Shown here piece after piece: positions 6,829 through 7,009 of a DNA stretch of 7,009 nucleotides. The stretch is from an uncultured Clostridia bacterium. GTDB lineage: Bacteria; Bacillota_A; Clostridia; Christensenellales; Aristaeellaceae. The stretch covers positions 1 to 7,009 of the forward strand of contig CAMBWJ010000095.1 in NCBI GenBank assembly GCA_945871545.1. Direction: 5' to 3'. The notes below the pieces were generated by a model that had not been told where the DNA came from, searched no databases, and saw nothing but the letters and a program-made list of their open reading frames with translations. The translations under genes and the position numbers were made by a program. Position 1 is the stretch's first letter; each line of letters opens with the position of its first letter.

Positions 6829-6855
6829 ATTCTCACGTACTGAATCCATCATCCG

Positions 6856-6897
6856 AAAAACGCGCCTCCTGCCTCAGTTTAACACAGCAGGAGGCGC
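6856..6897 (-). terminator. Rho-independent terminator of the partial right-edge gene
   Basis: On the minus strand GCGCCTCCTGC (6897-6887) pairs perfectly over 11 bp with GCAGGAGGCGC (6872-6862) around a 14-base loop, followed by GTTTTTC (6861-6855). It begins 8 bases after the stop codon of the partial gene. The plus-strand side has no T-run, so it is directional. Confidence 0.9.
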
Positions 6898-6905
6898 ACC
6901 GTCAA
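6876..6905 (-). promoter_or_regulatory. Likely promoter of the YdjG-like/SPFH operon, nested in a terminator
   Basis: On the minus strand TTGACG (6905-6900, 5 of 6 to consensus) and TAAACT (6881-6876, 4 of 6) are 18 bases apart, with a TGT extension at 6884-6882. The expected start is near 6869, about 56 bases before the ATG at 6813. The spacer is mostly the first arm of the upstream gene's terminator and the -10 lies in its loop. A transcript from here carries only the second arm and so should not terminate itself. No better promoter is seen between the terminator and the gene. Confidence 0.5.
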
Positions 6906-7009
6906 TCAGTTTTCAGCTTCAAAGTGCATCAGCATGGAATCGAAGTAGTTCATGTCGAAGCCCTGCTCCGTGCAGACCGCTTCGAGGATGTTGCCGTAGT
7001 AGTCCACAA
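6906..7009 (-). CDS. C-terminal end of an unidentified gene (partial)
   Basis: Minus-strand reading from 7007 gives 33 codons before TGA at 6908-6906: VDYYGNILEAVCTEQG, then FDMNYFDSMLMHFEAEN. The start lies beyond the window. It is supported as a real gene end because the open frame runs to a stop followed 8 bases later by a strong terminator on the same strand. The tail is acidic and aromatic with no motif I recognise. It is separated from the YdjG-like gene by the terminator, so a shared operon is not required. Confidence 0.65.
   Translation of the reverse strand, partial: VDYYGNILEAVCTEQGFDMNYFDSMLMHFEAEN

Noticed and set aside
5452..6843. Plus-strand open frame of 463 codons opposite the YdjG-like gene
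   Set aside because: It is antisense to a protein with clear zinc ribbons and membrane helices; its own translation is low-complexity and unrecognisable.

Overview
The window is GC-rich (strong G/C preference at third codon positions) and carries four recognisable protein genes plus the tail of a fifth. AGGAGG-type ribosome binding sites, compact Rho-independent hairpins and a YdjG/YdjI-type membrane-stress gene pair best fit a high-GC Firmicute (Clostridia-like, perhaps a gut commensal). That placement is inference; there is no rRNA or other phylogenetic marker here. No CRISPR array, tRNA, insertion sequence or phage gene was seen.

Plus-strand half (1-4065). A 201-residue protein of the RpiB/LacA/LacB sugar-phosphate isomerase fold (76-681) is followed by its own terminator (702-730). 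It keeps the catalytic Cys but lacks the His and Arg residues that open the ring and hold the phosphate in E. coli RpiB, so its substrate is open. About 180 bases without a convincing gene follow, then a compact extended -10 promoter (908-936) with an inverted repeat over its -35 box. This promoter drives a cytoplasmic GH38 alpha-mannosidase of about 1009 residues (966-3995). The promoter and Shine-Dalgarno place its start at 966, not at the upstream in-frame TTG at 894. Both genes suggest carbohydrate use, but the terminator separates them into different transcription units.

Minus-strand half (4107-6905). A two-gene operon reads leftward. The first gene (6813 to 5512) encodes a membrane protein with two N-terminal zinc ribbons and two C-terminal transmembrane helices. 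The second (5495 to 4107) encodes an SPFH-domain protein ending in a tandem array of four zinc ribbons. The pair resembles YdjG and YdjI of the Bacillus subtilis pspA-ydjGHI envelope-stress operon, without YdjH or PspA in view. The operon converges on the mannosidase gene, and one long hairpin (4005-4061) can serve as terminator for both strands.

Right edge (6856-7009). The last 33 codons of an unidentified minus-strand gene end at 6906, followed by a perfect 11-bp terminator. The likely promoter of the zinc-ribbon/SPFH operon is nested in that terminator: its -35 box abuts the upstream stop codon and its extended -10 sits in the terminator loop.

The most interesting points are the altered active site of the RpiB-like protein, the duplicated zinc ribbons of the SPFH protein within a reduced YdjG/YdjI module, and the promoter nested in a terminator. 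Nothing in the window clearly amounts to a wholly new system.
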